From NCBI GenBank assembly GCA_900539265.1, contig UQBM01000007.1:1-64000 (forward strand): DNA of 64,000 nt, in the 5' to 3' direction. Each line of letters opens with the position of its first letter. Position 1 is the first letter of the stretch. The notes beneath the pieces are model-generated. The model was not told where the DNA came from. It searched no databases and saw nothing but the letters and a program-made list of their open reading frames with translations. This document shows positions 1 to 10,211 of the stretch, piece after piece. This DNA is from an uncultured Mollicutes bacterium. Lineage in GTDB: Bacteria; Bacillota_I; Bacilli_A; ML615J-28; CAG-313. The position numbers and the translations under genes are program-made.

Positions 1-1621
1 ATCCATGACTCCTTGATATGAAATTCAGTCCTGCATAGTATTCTTTCGTTTGGGCTTTTATTGAACTTTTACATGTCTCTCCTTCTATCTCATAACTAAT
101 TTCTACATCATAACTTGTATTTTCTTTTAATCCTTCTATTGTTATTGCATTACCTTCCATTAGATATGTTTTTCCATCTACTTTTACTGTTAGATTTTCA
201 ACGCTTTGACTATATGCATCATTTTTTCTTTCTATCGTGATTGTTGTGGGAGTTGCATTTCCTAATTTACTTTCAACTGCAGGATCACGCATTACTAAAA
301 AGATAGCATTTCCAGTAGAACGTTCACTACCATCTGAAGGTCGGTTCACAACATCAAAACCGCCTTCATTATTACGAACAATCAATGTTGAAGAACCTCC
401 ACCATCAAGATTATAAGCATTAACACAACCTGCAAGTTTCATTATTTCTGCTCCTTCAAATAAAGAAACACCATAATTTTTTTCAGCTGCAGTTTTACCA
501 CGACCGTCAACAACCATCAATACTGGTGTTCCATCTGCTTTAAAACCGATAAAAGTTCTTGGATGATCAGTATAAATAAATGGGTCTGTCGATTTTTGAA
601 ATTGTGACTTCCCATCTACTAACATTTGATGAATAAACCCTACGCTTTGAGTAACATTACTCCAATTCCCTTCATAATTATGTTGGCATCTAACTAAAGT
701 ACCATTTTGCAATTTTTGTTCATAGTTTGAATCTTTTGTGGCAAGATAAAATTCACGAGTAATTTCTTGTTTTGTTCCACCATCTTCAGTAGTAACTTCT
801 CTTATTTGTCTTGGTTTTTCATCAGTAGTTCCTGGTCTTGCATATTGAATTGATCCTTTTACAAAAACAGTTTGATTATTACCATTTGATATTCTGCACA
901 TCGTATATTTTCCTACATATACCGTATAACCCGTTAAATCATGAGATTCAATCATATCTTTTGTATAAAGATTGATTCCTGTTTCTTTAGGCACTGTATT
1001 ATATGAGGCAATTGGAAATTGTTCAATAACTTCTCCTTCACTACTCATTAGTTGAAGATATAAACCAGAAATCTCTGGATCACCAACAATTATTTCATTA
1101 TCATCACTAATACCAATTACTTTTCGATGACCCCCAACATAATCAGCTCTATACATATCACCATCAGCCATAAAATTGTTAGTTGGTTCCCAAGTTATTG
1201 TTCCTGAATTTTGAAAGAAATCACCATTTACTCCTGCAACCACAATCCATCCTGGATGATGTGCCTCCCAATCTTGAGCACAAATTTTAGTGGTTGCGGC
1301 ATTCCAACTATCCGCATTTTGTTTTGTCCAAGTTACAAGTTTAACGCCATTATCATAATTATCTAAATCAACCCACTGAACAAAATGTTCTTGAAATATT
1401 TTGCCTGAATCACCATTTAGAAGTGAACTCATTTTTTGTTCATAAAGACTTACACCACCAAGTAAATTGGTTTTTTCTAAGTCAGTAACCGTATTTACAT
1501 ATTCTGAATCAGTATTTGTTGCTCCTATTGCAACATTATTTTCTAAATTGGTTACAAAGACTAAACTTAATAAACCTATTATAAAAAATACAAACACTTT
1601 AAATAATTTTATTTTTTTCAT
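1..1621 (-). CDS. Phosphodiester glycosidase family surface protein (partial, runs off left edge)
   Basis: The frame is open from an ATG at 1621, behind a GGGGAAG ribosome binding site, to base 1 without a stop, so only about the first 540 residues are present. It begins with a hydrophobic signal sequence. Around residue 408 it carries the NLDGGGSST motif typical of the NAGPA/DUF2233 phosphodiester glycosidase family, whose best known member removes GlcNAc from a GlcNAc-phosphodiester. It is clearly a paralog of the next gene upstream (1658-4153): both have GWIVV.G.N.DFF near the N-terminus, QTKEY after the catalytic domain and a following S.SHG. It is probably secreted or surface anchored and is the last gene of the long glycan operon visible here. 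The actual substrate is not shown by the sequence. Confidence 0.8.
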   Translation of the reverse strand, partial: MKKIKLFKVFVFFIIGLLSLVFVTNLENNVAIGATNTDSEYVNTVTDLEKTNLLGGVSLYEQKMSSLLNGDSGKIFQEHFVQWVDLDNYDNGVKLVTWTKQNADSWNAATTKICAQDWEAHHPGWIVVAGVNGDFFQNSGTITWEPTNNFMADGDMYRADYVGGHRKVIGISDDNEIIVGDPEISGLYLQLMSSEGEVIEQFPIASYNTVPKETGINLYTKDMIESHDLTGYTVYVGKYTMCRISNGNNQTVFVKGSIQYARPGTTDEKPRQIREVTTEDGGTKQEITREFYLATKDSNYEQKLQNGTLVRCQHNYEGNWSNVTQSVGFIHQMLVDGKSQFQKSTDPFIYTDHPRTFIGFKADGTPVLMVVDGRGKTAAEKNYGVSLFEGAEIMKLAGCVNAYNLDGGGSSTLIVRNNEGGFDVVNRPSDGSERSTGNAIFLVMRDPAVESKLGNATPTTITIERKNDAYSQSVENLTVKVDGKTYLMEGNAITIEGLKENTSYDVEISYEIEGETCKSSIKAQTKEYYAGLNFISRSHG

Positions 1622-1657
1622 TTTTCTTCCCCTTATTAAATCACTTAATTTTTATTA

Positions 1658-4153
1658 TTATTTTTTTCTAAAATAGAAAATAATACCTGAAAAAGTAAAA
1701 GTCAATAAAATCATACTTATAACTGATGTTTTACTACATTTTTTACATCCCTTTTCTTCATTTTGATTATTATCTTTTTCAAGCGGAAGCGGTTCACCCT
1801 CAGTTTTTCCACATCTTGAACAAGTTCTTGGTGCATCATATGTAGCATCGATCCAATTATGTCCCAAAGCTTCTCCTTCTTGTTTTTTACATTTTGAACA
1901 ATATTTTGGACTATCACATGTAGCATCAATCCAATTATGATTAACAACCCTTATCTCACCACAAATATTACAAATTTCGTCGCAATTATTATCATATTCA
2001 TGATGGCATTCTTCTTTTTCATAAACAAGTTCTTCAGATTCAACTATAAAGGTCCGATCCTCTAAATCTACATAACTGATGACAAGTTGAAAAACATACT
2101 TATTTGTAATGAAATCTAAATTTTCAAAAGTAATAATATCGCTTTTATTTGTCAATACTGTTTTTTCACCATTTTTTAAAATATATGCTTCTTTGACTAA
2201 TTTATCGGCATCTTCATATTTATATTCAATTGATAATTTATTTGAAGTTTTTCGATTTTGTTCAAAAGTAACGATGTGTGGTATTTCATATTCTAAGGTT
2301 TTATATGTTTGAACTCCTACATCTTTTGTGTAAACTTCATTTGTTAATTTATTTTTAATGGTATATGAATAAGATATTTGATATGCTCTACCTTTTACTA
2401 AATTATCAATTGTAAATTCTTCAACATTATCCATATAATATTTTTTACCATCAATATCAAAGACAATATTAGTAATCTCTAGTACTTCATCACTTTGTTC
2501 AAGTTTGATTAAAAAACCATGCGATTGTGATATAAAATACACTCTTTCGTTATATTCTTTCGTTTGAATTGGAATTGAAGATTGATATGTATTTCCATCA
2601 TATGTAAAACTTATTTCAGCTAAATATTTTTCCCCCTCTTGTAAACCCGTTATTTTAATTTCTTGTTGTTCATCTAATACATCTATTATTTTTCCATCAA
2701 CTTTAATTTTTATATTCGTCATTTTTTCAAAAATATCACCAGTTTTTTTCTTTAAGCTAACAGTAGTAGGTGTTGAATCAGCTAGAGAAAAAACAAAACC
2801 AGGATCTCTTACTACCATCAATAAAGCATTCCCAACTCTTCTTTCTACTCCTTGATTACCATCACTAGGTGTATTAATTGTTTGAATATTTCCATATTCA
2901 TCCCTTGCAATTAAAGTAGCAGATCCACCGCCATCAAAATCCCATGCATCAACACAACCAATTTCCTTCATATAATAAGCAGCCTCAGATAATGTCATAC
3001 CCGTTGAGGTAGACCCACCTATTACTGCCATTACATATGATCCATCTGCTTTAATCCCAAATAAACATCTTGATTTAGTACAAGTTATATAACTAATATC
3101 GCCACCTTGTCCATATTTACTAATTATTTCCGCTTTTTTTTGTGGATCAGTATGACCTTCATATAAGACTTTATTATTATCTAAAATTTTCCAATAATAA
3201 CTTGCACTATTATAAACATTAGCCCATTCATTCATATAGTCTTTTTGGATTTTTAAATAATCGCCAACAATTAAATCATCTAGCGAACCATCCTTAGAAA
3301 CTAGGAAAAATTCCTTTATTGAAATGTTTTTATTACCATCATTATAGAAATCAAGTGGTCTTTCATTTTCTTTCCCATCTCTTATTTCTTTTACATAACC
3401 CTTAACAAAAATTTCACCATCTGATGTTTGACGAACCACATCATATGTTCCTACTAAAACTTTATAACCCCTTAAATCATAAGAAGTCATATTATCTTTT
3501 GTTAAAACAGTAACACCAGAAGGACTAATTGTTGTAGGATTAACTGATGCAATTTTAATAGCATTTTTTTCTATATCATCATCATTTTCTTCAAATATAT
3601 GTGCTGTATAATAATTTGTTACATCAGGAACACCTGCCATTAACTCATTATCTTTAGTAAAGCCTAAAATTCCTCTCCACCAAGGATTACTTGTAATATT
3701 AACTGGATTTATCATCTCACCATTTTCCATTGCATTACTAACCATTTGACCATTTCCATTTATATGAAAAAAATCTGCATTAGTACCACCTACAACAATC
3801 CAACCAGGATTCTCTTTTTCAAAATTGGCTGCAATATCACTAACACCTGCCATTTGCCATTTTTCAGCATTTCGATAACTCCAAGAAACAATTTTAACTC
3901 CTTCACCACCTGCCATTGTTTCTAAATATTGTGAATCATATTTATAATAGTAATCACCAGTACAATCAATTGGTGCACTAATATCTTGTTGATGTAACTT
4001 AACACCTCCTAGTAATTCATGAATAGTCTCTTCGCCTTCTACCCTAATAACACCAGAATCACCTATTTTTGCATTAGCGGTTTTAGTAATTCCGATTGCG
4101 ACAATACCTATCAATAAAATTGATAATAGTTTTACAAAAAACTTTTTATTCAT
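1658..4153 (-). CDS. Phosphodiester glycosidase family surface protein with Cys-rich repeats and C-terminal anchor
   Basis: This 831-residue protein has a signal peptide (about residues 1-28) and a NAGPA/DUF2233-type domain (about 90-460) including WDFDGGGSATL, the conserved glycine-rich motif of the family. Fibronectin-like beta segments follow. Near the C-terminus are two and a half Cys-rich units of the form GHNWIDAT(C/Y)..P..CS.C....GE, which probably bind a metal. The end is GCKKCSK, a hydrophobic stretch and FRKK, resembling a sorting or membrane-anchor tail but without LPXTG. Its start overlaps the stop of the YesL-like gene by 8 bases, which ties it to the sugar-importer operon. The family predicts removal of a sugar from a sugar-phosphodiester outside the cell; the in vivo substrate is unknown. 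Confidence 0.82.
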   Translation of the reverse strand: MNKKFFVKLLSILLIGIVAIGITKTANAKIGDSGVIRVEGEETIHELLGGVKLHQQDISAPIDCTGDYYYKYDSQYLETMAGGEGVKIVSWSYRNAEKWQMAGVSDIAANFEKENPGWIVVGGTNADFFHINGNGQMVSNAMENGEMINPVNITSNPWWRGILGFTKDNELMAGVPDVTNYYTAHIFEENDDDIEKNAIKIASVNPTTISPSGVTVLTKDNMTSYDLRGYKVLVGTYDVVRQTSDGEIFVKGYVKEIRDGKENERPLDFYNDGNKNISIKEFFLVSKDGSLDDLIVGDYLKIQKDYMNEWANVYNSASYYWKILDNNKVLYEGHTDPQKKAEIISKYGQGGDISYITCTKSRCLFGIKADGSYVMAVIGGSTSTGMTLSEAAYYMKEIGCVDAWDFDGGGSATLIARDEYGNIQTINTPSDGNQGVERRVGNALLMVVRDPGFVFSLADSTPTTVSLKKKTGDIFEKMTNIKIKVDGKIIDVLDEQQEIKITGLQEGEKYLAEISFTYDGNTYQSSIPIQTKEYNERVYFISQSHGFLIKLEQSDEVLEITNIVFDIDGKKYYMDNVEEFTIDNLVKGRAYQISYSYTIKNKLTNEVYTKDVGVQTYKTLEYEIPHIVTFEQNRKTSNKLSIEYKYEDADKLVKEAYILKNGEKTVLTNKSDIITFENLDFITNKYVFQLVISYVDLEDRTFIVESEELVYEKEECHHEYDNNCDEICNICGEIRVVNHNWIDATCDSPKYCSKCKKQEGEALGHNWIDATYDAPRTCSRCGKTEGEPLPLEKDNNQNEEKGCKKCSKTSVISMILLTFTFSGIIFYFRKK

Positions 4154-4859
4154 CCTCTTTCTCTACCTTTCTATATATTTTTATGTATTTTTTAAACGAT
4201 AACTTTATAGCAATATAGATAGGAATAGAAATTCCACCAATTGCCATCACAAAATATAAAGCAATATTTAAACTCATAAATAATGCTACTATAAGCACAA
4301 TTAATATATTATTCAGTATATCTTTAAAAGCCATTATACAAGATAATTTTATAATTTCTTTTAACATCAGATTTTTAAAATAAGCCATTACAATAGGAAT
4401 ATGTATAATAATCATACATGCGGAAACTACAAAAGGAATTATTAGTAAAAGACCCAAAATATATATAAACCCTTTATTTGCATAAGTTATAAAAAAATTC
4501 AAACTATTATAAAAAATAAATATTATTATAGCAATAATTATTGATAAAATTAATGATTTGAGATAATTTTTTTTTAAGCTTTTAAAGAAATCTTTAAATA
4601 TAGTATTAGTTTCATTCGTTTCATACTGTTTTATCACATCTGTACACGATACAATACTTGGAAAAAACCAAAATAATACTGGGATTAAAGTTAAATATAT
4701 TAAAGGATTATCATTATTCTCATAAAGAGTAGCAAAAATAATAAAGAAAGAGAATGAAGGAATTATTATTAAAGCATTTAAAATAATTAAACGCAAAACA
4801 TAATCCAAAAATCGATAAATTTTGCTACGCATCATTCTATCAGATTTCATTTTCTTCAT
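4146..4859 (-). CDS. YesL-like (DUF624) membrane protein
   Basis: A 237-residue protein that is almost entirely hydrophobic, with about five or six membrane segments and short basic ends. Length, topology and position directly after a MalG-type permease fit the DUF624/YesL family, small membrane proteins regularly found in Firmicute oligosaccharide importer operons. Their biochemical role is not established; assisting the importer or sensing substrate has been suggested by context only. It overlaps the downstream phosphodiester glycosidase gene and lies 20 bases after the permease gene. No catalytic motif is visible. Confidence 0.65.
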   Translation of the reverse strand: MKKMKSDRMMRSKIYRFLDYVLRLIILNALIIIPSFSFFIIFATLYENNDNPLIYLTLIPVLFWFFPSIVSCTDVIKQYETNETNTIFKDFFKSLKKNYLKSLILSIIIAIIIFIFYNSLNFFITYANKGFIYILGLLLIIPFVVSACMIIIHIPIVMAYFKNLMLKEIIKLSCIMAFKDILNNILIVLIVALFMSLNIALYFVMAIGGISIPIYIAIKLSFKKYIKIYRKVEKEDE

Positions 4860-4879
4860 TCTCCTTTTATTAGTTTATT

Positions 4880-6064
4880 TTATCCAACAATACCTGAACG
4901 TTCAACACCTTCGATAAATAATCTTTGAACAAATAAATATCCAATTATTAACGGTGCCATTAACATTAAAGCTGCCGTATTCAATATAACTTGAACAAAT
5001 AATGGGTTTTTAGAAATACCTTCACCTACTTGTTTTAGAAAATCTTGATATTGTGGTTGATTTATAATTCCATCAATTCTTTCACTCATCGAAATTAGTT
5101 TTCTCGTTAGCATTGGAAAACTTTCACCACTTATTTGATACATACCAGTATAATATGTATCGTTCCATTGCCAAACAAAAGCAAATAAAGCAACAGTTGT
5201 AATAACACCTCTAGCATTAGGTAACATTACACTCCAAAATGTTCTAACAACACCAGCACCATCAATTTGAGCTGATTCTTCTAATTCAATCGGAATACCT
5301 CTAAAAAATTGTCTAAACAGATAGATAAATAATGCTGCTCTAATACCTTGTCCAGTTAATGATGTTATATAGAAAACAATATCTTTACCTTCACCTTTTA
5401 ATCGCAATCCATGGCCTAATAAACTTTCAAATAATCCCGGATTATCAAATAAACCAAAGAAATTAAACCTTAAAATATCAAAATCATCCAAAAAGAAAGT
5501 TCTAGCAAGAGAAATAGCTTGAGGAGGTACAATTAAAGTTAACATAATTAACCAAAAAATAATATTACTTCCTCTAAACTTTAATCTTGAAAAAGCATAC
5601 CCTGCAAGCGATGTTGCAATAAGTTGACAAATAGTAGATATTGTTGACACTTTTAAGTTACACCATAATCCATGCCAATAATCTAATAGTACTTTAGATA
5701 GTCTAAAATTAAATAGACTAAATGTTTCTGGAATCCAATTTACTAATTTATTGTTTAAATCAACAGGATGTCTAAATGCTAATGAAAACTCTTGAAAAAT
5801 TGGAAATACAATAACAAAAGATAATCCAATAAAGATGAACCCTCTTAAAATAGCCATAAGCTTTGTTGATGTTTTTCTTCTCATAACGGCTCTTTTAATT
5901 GGATTTTTTAAATCCATTACAATTTCGTTATATTTATCCTTACTTATTTTTCTAATTTTTGTCCATCTTGTTTCGTCAACTATTTCAGTTTTTTCAACTG
6001 TAGGTGTTAATTCTTCTAAACTGTGTTCTTTTTTTAGTTCTTTTTTCTTATTTTTTGTCGTCAT
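4880..6064 (-). CDS. Carbohydrate ABC importer permease, MalG type (second pair)
   Basis: This 394-residue inner-membrane permease has six predicted membrane segments after an unusually long charged cytoplasmic N-terminus (about 70 residues, Lys/Glu-rich). The EAA loop that docks the ATPase is at about residues 261-281 (EESAQIDGAG...MLP). The C-terminus ERSGIVG matches MalG-like partners. Its start overlaps the end of the preceding MalF-type gene by 17 bases, as expected for a permease heterodimer. An AAGGTGG ribosome binding site precedes the ATG. No ATP-binding subunit is encoded nearby, so a shared MsmX-type ATPase from elsewhere is likely. Confidence 0.93.
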   Translation of the reverse strand: MTTKNKKKELKKEHSLEELTPTVEKTEIVDETRWTKIRKISKDKYNEIVMDLKNPIKRAVMRRKTSTKLMAILRGFIFIGLSFVIVFPIFQEFSLAFRHPVDLNNKLVNWIPETFSLFNFRLSKVLLDYWHGLWCNLKVSTISTICQLIATSLAGYAFSRLKFRGSNIIFWLIMLTLIVPPQAISLARTFFLDDFDILRFNFFGLFDNPGLFESLLGHGLRLKGEGKDIVFYITSLTGQGIRAALFIYLFRQFFRGIPIELEESAQIDGAGVVRTFWSVMLPNARGVITTVALFAFVWQWNDTYYTGMYQISGESFPMLTRKLISMSERIDGIINQPQYQDFLKQVGEGISKNPLFVQVILNTAALMLMAPLIIGYLFVQRLFIEGVERSGIVG

Positions 6065-7127
6065 AATAGAAAACCACCTTCGATAAAATTCCTACAATTA
6101 TTCCCATAATTAGCAAGGATGCTAAAATATATAACCAAGACATTGCCGCATAATAACCATACTCATTGTTATTATATACTTTATCCATTACATCACCAAT
6201 TTCTGATCTCAAAAATGAATCTACAATTGTATATACTACAACGGTTAAAATCATTGGTGAAACCATAGGCAATGTAATTTTCCAAAATTGTTCATAACCA
6301 GTTGCACCTTCAATTGTGGCAGCTTCATAAAGATGTTTAGGAACGGATTGAATAGCTGTTAAAAAGATAAGAATTTGAATACCAGAATAAGAAATTGTTC
6401 TATAAATTGTCGATGTTATACCCGATAAAAAGGTTACTAATTTTACTGGTACACCAATTCCTTGCATAAATTGTTCTAAATCAAACAATTGTGTTAAAGC
6501 ACCAGAACCTGCTGAATTTAAAACGGCATCAACTCCTTCAGCTGCAGCAAGTGCCGCAGTAATAGCCTCTGAATTAAATACAACTGGTAAAAAGAAGATA
6601 GCTCTAACAATCGCACGACCCTTAAATTTACCATTTAACATTACCGCAATTAATAAACTAAATATTGTGATAACTACTGTATCAACTACTGTATCAACAG
6701 CCGTATTCCATAAACTTACAGGAAAATCAGCATTAACTCTCAAAGCATACTTATAATTGTTAAACAAATCAATTACTGGTTGTGCTGTATAGTCATATTG
6801 CGTTCCATTCATTGGAAAAACTTGCGCAAAATGGAATGTACCATTTGGTTCAACAGAACTAAATGAATATATAAATGACATAAATAACGGATAAATAAAG
6901 AATAAACAAAAGCCTAAAACTGTTGGTGCTAAAAAGAGCCAAGAAATCAACACTTTTTGTTTTTCATAACGCATTTTATCATATACTAATTCTTTAAATA
7001 AGCGACATGGATATAAGACAAAGAACCAATTTTTAACAATGAAATCAATTACCTTTTTAAAGCCTTTCCAAAAAGATTGTAATTTAGTGGTAGATTCATT
7101 TTGTAGTTGTATATTATTACTTTCCAT
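6048..7127 (-). CDS. Sugar ABC importer permease, MalF type (second pair)
   Basis: This 359-residue permease has a membrane core with an EAA loop at about residue 266 (YEAATIEGATGYEQFWKITL). The first transmembrane segment (near residues 60-80) is followed by a large outside loop of about 60 residues. A GGAGG ribosome binding site sits just before the ATG. It pairs with the overlapping MalG-type gene and lies 9 bases after the DUF5696-type gene. This second pair has no solute-binding protein of its own, so it may share the binding protein at 16-19.6 kb or take substrate from the membrane protein encoded just upstream. Confidence 0.93.
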   Translation of the reverse strand: MESNNIQLQNESTTKLQSFWKGFKKVIDFIVKNWFFVLYPCRLFKELVYDKMRYEKQKVLISWLFLAPTVLGFCLFFIYPLFMSFIYSFSSVEPNGTFHFAQVFPMNGTQYDYTAQPVIDLFNNYKYALRVNADFPVSLWNTAVDTVVDTVVITIFSLLIAVMLNGKFKGRAIVRAIFFLPVVFNSEAITAALAAAEGVDAVLNSAGSGALTQLFDLEQFMQGIGVPVKLVTFLSGITSTIYRTISYSGIQILIFLTAIQSVPKHLYEAATIEGATGYEQFWKITLPMVSPMILTVVVYTIVDSFLRSEIGDVMDKVYNNNEYGYYAAMSWLYILASLLIMGIIVGILSKVVFYYDDKK

Positions 7128-7136
7128 ATTTACCTC

Positions 7137-10100
7137 CTATACAATCTTATAAGACTTAGCAGGAATAACTATTCCATTTTCATAAGTCCAATTTATTCTT
7201 TGATAATTTAAAACAATTTCAATTTTAGTTGAATTTGTGTCATTGACATAAGTAACTTTATAAACATTTTCATCAAGTCTTTCATGTTTTGACAATCTGC
7301 ATGAATAAATATTTAGTTCATTTAAAGTATCACAAATATTTTCTACATCGCTTAACCATCTAGTATAAAGCGTATAATAATAACTATTATAATCTGTCAA
7401 TAATAATTCTGATGAATCATCATAAGTAAAGGTAAATGCTGGATTAGATCCTGTTTCTATACACTTCATTAAATGTTCTTGAAGTCCCTTTTCAACATTT
7501 GCATTAATAGATTCTCCACTATAATCAAATAGTCCATTAACTACTAATTGATAAAAAGGAATTGAATAATCAAGAATTTCATATTGTGTTGATTGATATG
7601 GCACATCATAGGCATTAGAAACAAATTCTAAAGCATAATAATACGGAGCTTTAAGTGATAATTGGTTTATTCCATTTTCATATAAAATATCAAACGACTT
7701 AATTTGTTCTTCAACAGCACCTGATTTAAAAATTGTTTTGTTTTTACGATAATTTCCTGACAATTGTGAACCAAGACCAGTTAATGCTAAAGTATTAATT
7801 CCTAATGTCTTATTATATTCTTTTGCCAAAGTTGTTGCAAAAGCAGTATAGTATGCAGGAGATAAAACCATAATTTCATCAGCCTTTTTATTAAAAACAT
7901 TACTATTTAATTCATATGGATATTTTGTAGAATATGAACCACCAACATCTCTTGCGGTATAATGACTTCTACCAAAAGATTCTTGAAATTTTTGATATTC
8001 CAAAAATTCTAGTTGTGGATAAATACTTACATTTTTACTGTTATATTCATTAATTAATTTTAATAATTTTTTCTTGCCACCAATTTCACTACTTACACTA
8101 ATATTTTTGAAAGAAACATTTTTTAATCCCTCGCTTCGCCAACCATGATAATAAATATTTGCACCACTAATACCTATTTTTAAAATTTCATCAATAATAG
8201 TTTGTAACTGATCAACTGTAGTTAGACTATCTTTAGCTGTATAACCAATTCCTAAGAAATTATCTTTATAAGAATAACTACCTAAAATTTCCAAATCTAA
8301 TACCGCTTTATCAGTAGCATCACCATTTATATTAATTTTTGTATGGCTTCTTGAAAGTAATAAATCACGATAAAATTTTGCTACACCACTATAAGAAATT
8401 TCATATTCAGAACTATCTAAATAATTATAATTAAATCGATAGTCACCAGATGCAGCTTCTTGTGTATATTGAATGCTAGAGCTTCGATTATATTGAGTTG
8501 TACCAATAACAATTCTTTGTTGCTCTCTAAATACAATTGAATAATTAGCATAGTTAAAACTATTACCTGCACGATTAGATGTATCAGCTGATAACCTTAC
8601 TTGTGCAGCACCTTCTGTTACTTCAACTATAACTGCTGTTGGTTTTTTAGTTTCTGTTTCTTCTGTAAAAACATAAGCATACATAGGAAACATTAAATCA
8701 TTTGTAGAAGTTGTTAAAGTATAACTTGTAAATGATAAATCTGTCGAATAAATACGTTTAGAATAAGCAGTATAATTTGATTTACCATTATCAAAATTCA
8801 TTATTGCTCCACTACCATCAGGTATGACCATATAACCTTGTTCTTCATTATATTTAACTGAAGTAAAATAAGGTAAAACTGTAATACCAGTAACCATATA
8901 AGAATCACCATTTTGATTTTTATTTGTTTTTACCGAATTACCAGGAATCAATACTTCTAAACCATTTTCATTTAATGAATATTCAATAACAACCTCAACT
9001 TTAGGTTTAATATTGACATTGTTTGAATTTTCAGTATCTAATAATAAATCATCTGTTGTGTATTTGCACCACTCATAAAAGAATCGGTATAAATTACTTA
9101 TGGAAACATCTGACATATTCTCATATTTATCAATTGTATAATACGTTCCATCTTGACTTACTTTAAAAATATTATCAATTACTTGATTATAAAAGTTTTT
9201 AGTTCTACTAGACAAACCCAAAGCATCATGTTGAGCAGCAAATCCCATTCCTTCAATATCATAACCACGACTATCTTTTTCAAATTCACCATTATGTTCA
9301 GCCTTATACTCAGCAACTGCTGCATTACAACGATCAAATAATTCTTGTAAACGATCTTTGGTTATCTTTTGTGGGAACCAATCATAATCAATACCCTTCT
9401 TCTCAAGAGCATAATAAACTTGAACTTTTGCAGGATTACCTGCTTCATCAGTAATAACATTAACATAAAAACTTGGATTTTTTTGTTTCTTAGTTGATAC
9501 CTCTGTACCATATGTATACGAATCATAAGTAATAGGTGTCTTAGAAGAAGTTTTACTACCATCAACAAAAGTAACCGATAACAATGATTGTTGAAGTTTG
9601 TTTACACCTGTAGCAGTATCAATTTTTGATGGATTTGAATTCCAAGTATGAATAATTTCACCATTTTCATCTTTTTCACATAATTTAAACTCTGTATTAA
9701 TCATATTAAAATATAAAGTAAAACGATCATTTTCTAAAACTTTTTTATTCGTAAATTCATCTTCAGTATAATTATTCCACTTATATCCTAAATATTTTTC
9801 AGAAAGTTCTTCATATGTTTGTTCAAATAAATCTTTATTATGATAACTCGAATATTCTGGCAAAGCTTTAATTCTTTCATATATACTTTGTAATTCTTCT
9901 TCATATCTAGCTGTTTTTAATTGTACTACATAGTCATCATTTTCATCATATGGTGGTATATATTTTTGCGTATTTCTTACGTTACTACTATCCCTTTGAG
10001 TAATTATATCATTATAAGATATAAAACCTTTTTCTTCTAAATTATCCCAATAGTTATCAGGATATTCATTATTAAATGTCATTCCAGCTGCTTTATATTT

Positions 10101-10199
10101 ACCTAGAAAGTAAACTGATACAAAAATCACTACGATAAAAGCAATTATAATAAGCAAAAAACGTTTAAAATATGTCCAAATTGTAGTCTTTTTCTTCAT
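7137..10199 (-). CDS. DUF5696-type large membrane-anchored extracellular protein
   Basis: A protein of about 1,020 residues with one N-terminal membrane segment (near residues 10-30, preceded by KKK) and a long outer part. I start it at the ATG at 10199, spaced from GGAGGTG; the GTG at 10208 lies inside that site. The C-terminal half has a TIM-barrel-like pattern, including GANIYYHGWRSEG and SIYPQLEFLEYQ, and resembles DUF5696 proteins that accompany sugar importers. I see no certain catalytic pair, so glycosidase activity is only a suggestion. It sits between the YIP1 protein and the second permease pair with gaps under 15 bases, so it is co-transcribed. Confidence 0.7.
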   Translation of the reverse strand: MKKKTTIWTYFKRFLLIIIAFIVVIFVSVYFLGKYKAAGMTFNNEYPDNYWDNLEEKGFISYNDIITQRDSSNVRNTQKYIPPYDENDDYVVQLKTARYEEELQSIYERIKALPEYSSYHNKDLFEQTYEELSEKYLGYKWNNYTEDEFTNKKVLENDRFTLYFNMINTEFKLCEKDENGEIIHTWNSNPSKIDTATGVNKLQQSLLSVTFVDGSKTSSKTPITYDSYTYGTEVSTKKQKNPSFYVNVITDEAGNPAKVQVYYALEKKGIDYDWFPQKITKDRLQELFDRCNAAVAEYKAEHNGEFEKDSRGYDIEGMGFAAQHDALGLSSRTKNFYNQVIDNIFKVSQDGTYYTIDKYENMSDVSISNLYRFFYEWCKYTTDDLLLDTENSNNVNIKPKVEVVIEYSLNENGLEVLIPGNSVKTNKNQNGDSYMVTGITVLPYFTSVKYNEEQGYMVIPDGSGAIMNFDNGKSNYTAYSKRIYSTDLSFTSYTLTTSTNDLMFPMYAYVFTEETETKKPTAVIVEVTEGAAQVRLSADTSNRAGNSFNYANYSIVFREQQRIVIGTTQYNRSSSIQYTQEAASGDYRFNYNYLDSSEYEISYSGVAKFYRDLLLSRSHTKININGDATDKAVLDLEILGSYSYKDNFLGIGYTAKDSLTTVDQLQTIIDEILKIGISGANIYYHGWRSEGLKNVSFKNISVSSEIGGKKKLLKLINEYNSKNVSIYPQLEFLEYQKFQESFGRSHYTARDVGGSYSTKYPYELNSNVFNKKADEIMVLSPAYYTAFATTLAKEYNKTLGINTLALTGLGSQLSGNYRKNKTIFKSGAVEEQIKSFDILYENGINQLSLKAPYYYALEFVSNAYDVPYQSTQYEILDYSIPFYQLVVNGLFDYSGESINANVEKGLQEHLMKCIETGSNPAFTFTYDDSSELLLTDYNSYYYTLYTRWLSDVENICDTLNELNIYSCRLSKHERLDENVYKVTYVNDTNSTKIEIVLNYQRINWTYENGIVIPAKSYKIV

Positions 10200-10211
10200 A
10201 TTTTTCACCTC

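Noticed and set aside
1658..4153. LPXTG sortase signal
   Set aside because: The C-terminal tail has a membrane stretch and basic end but no LPXTG or close variant; a C-x-x-C motif is in its place.
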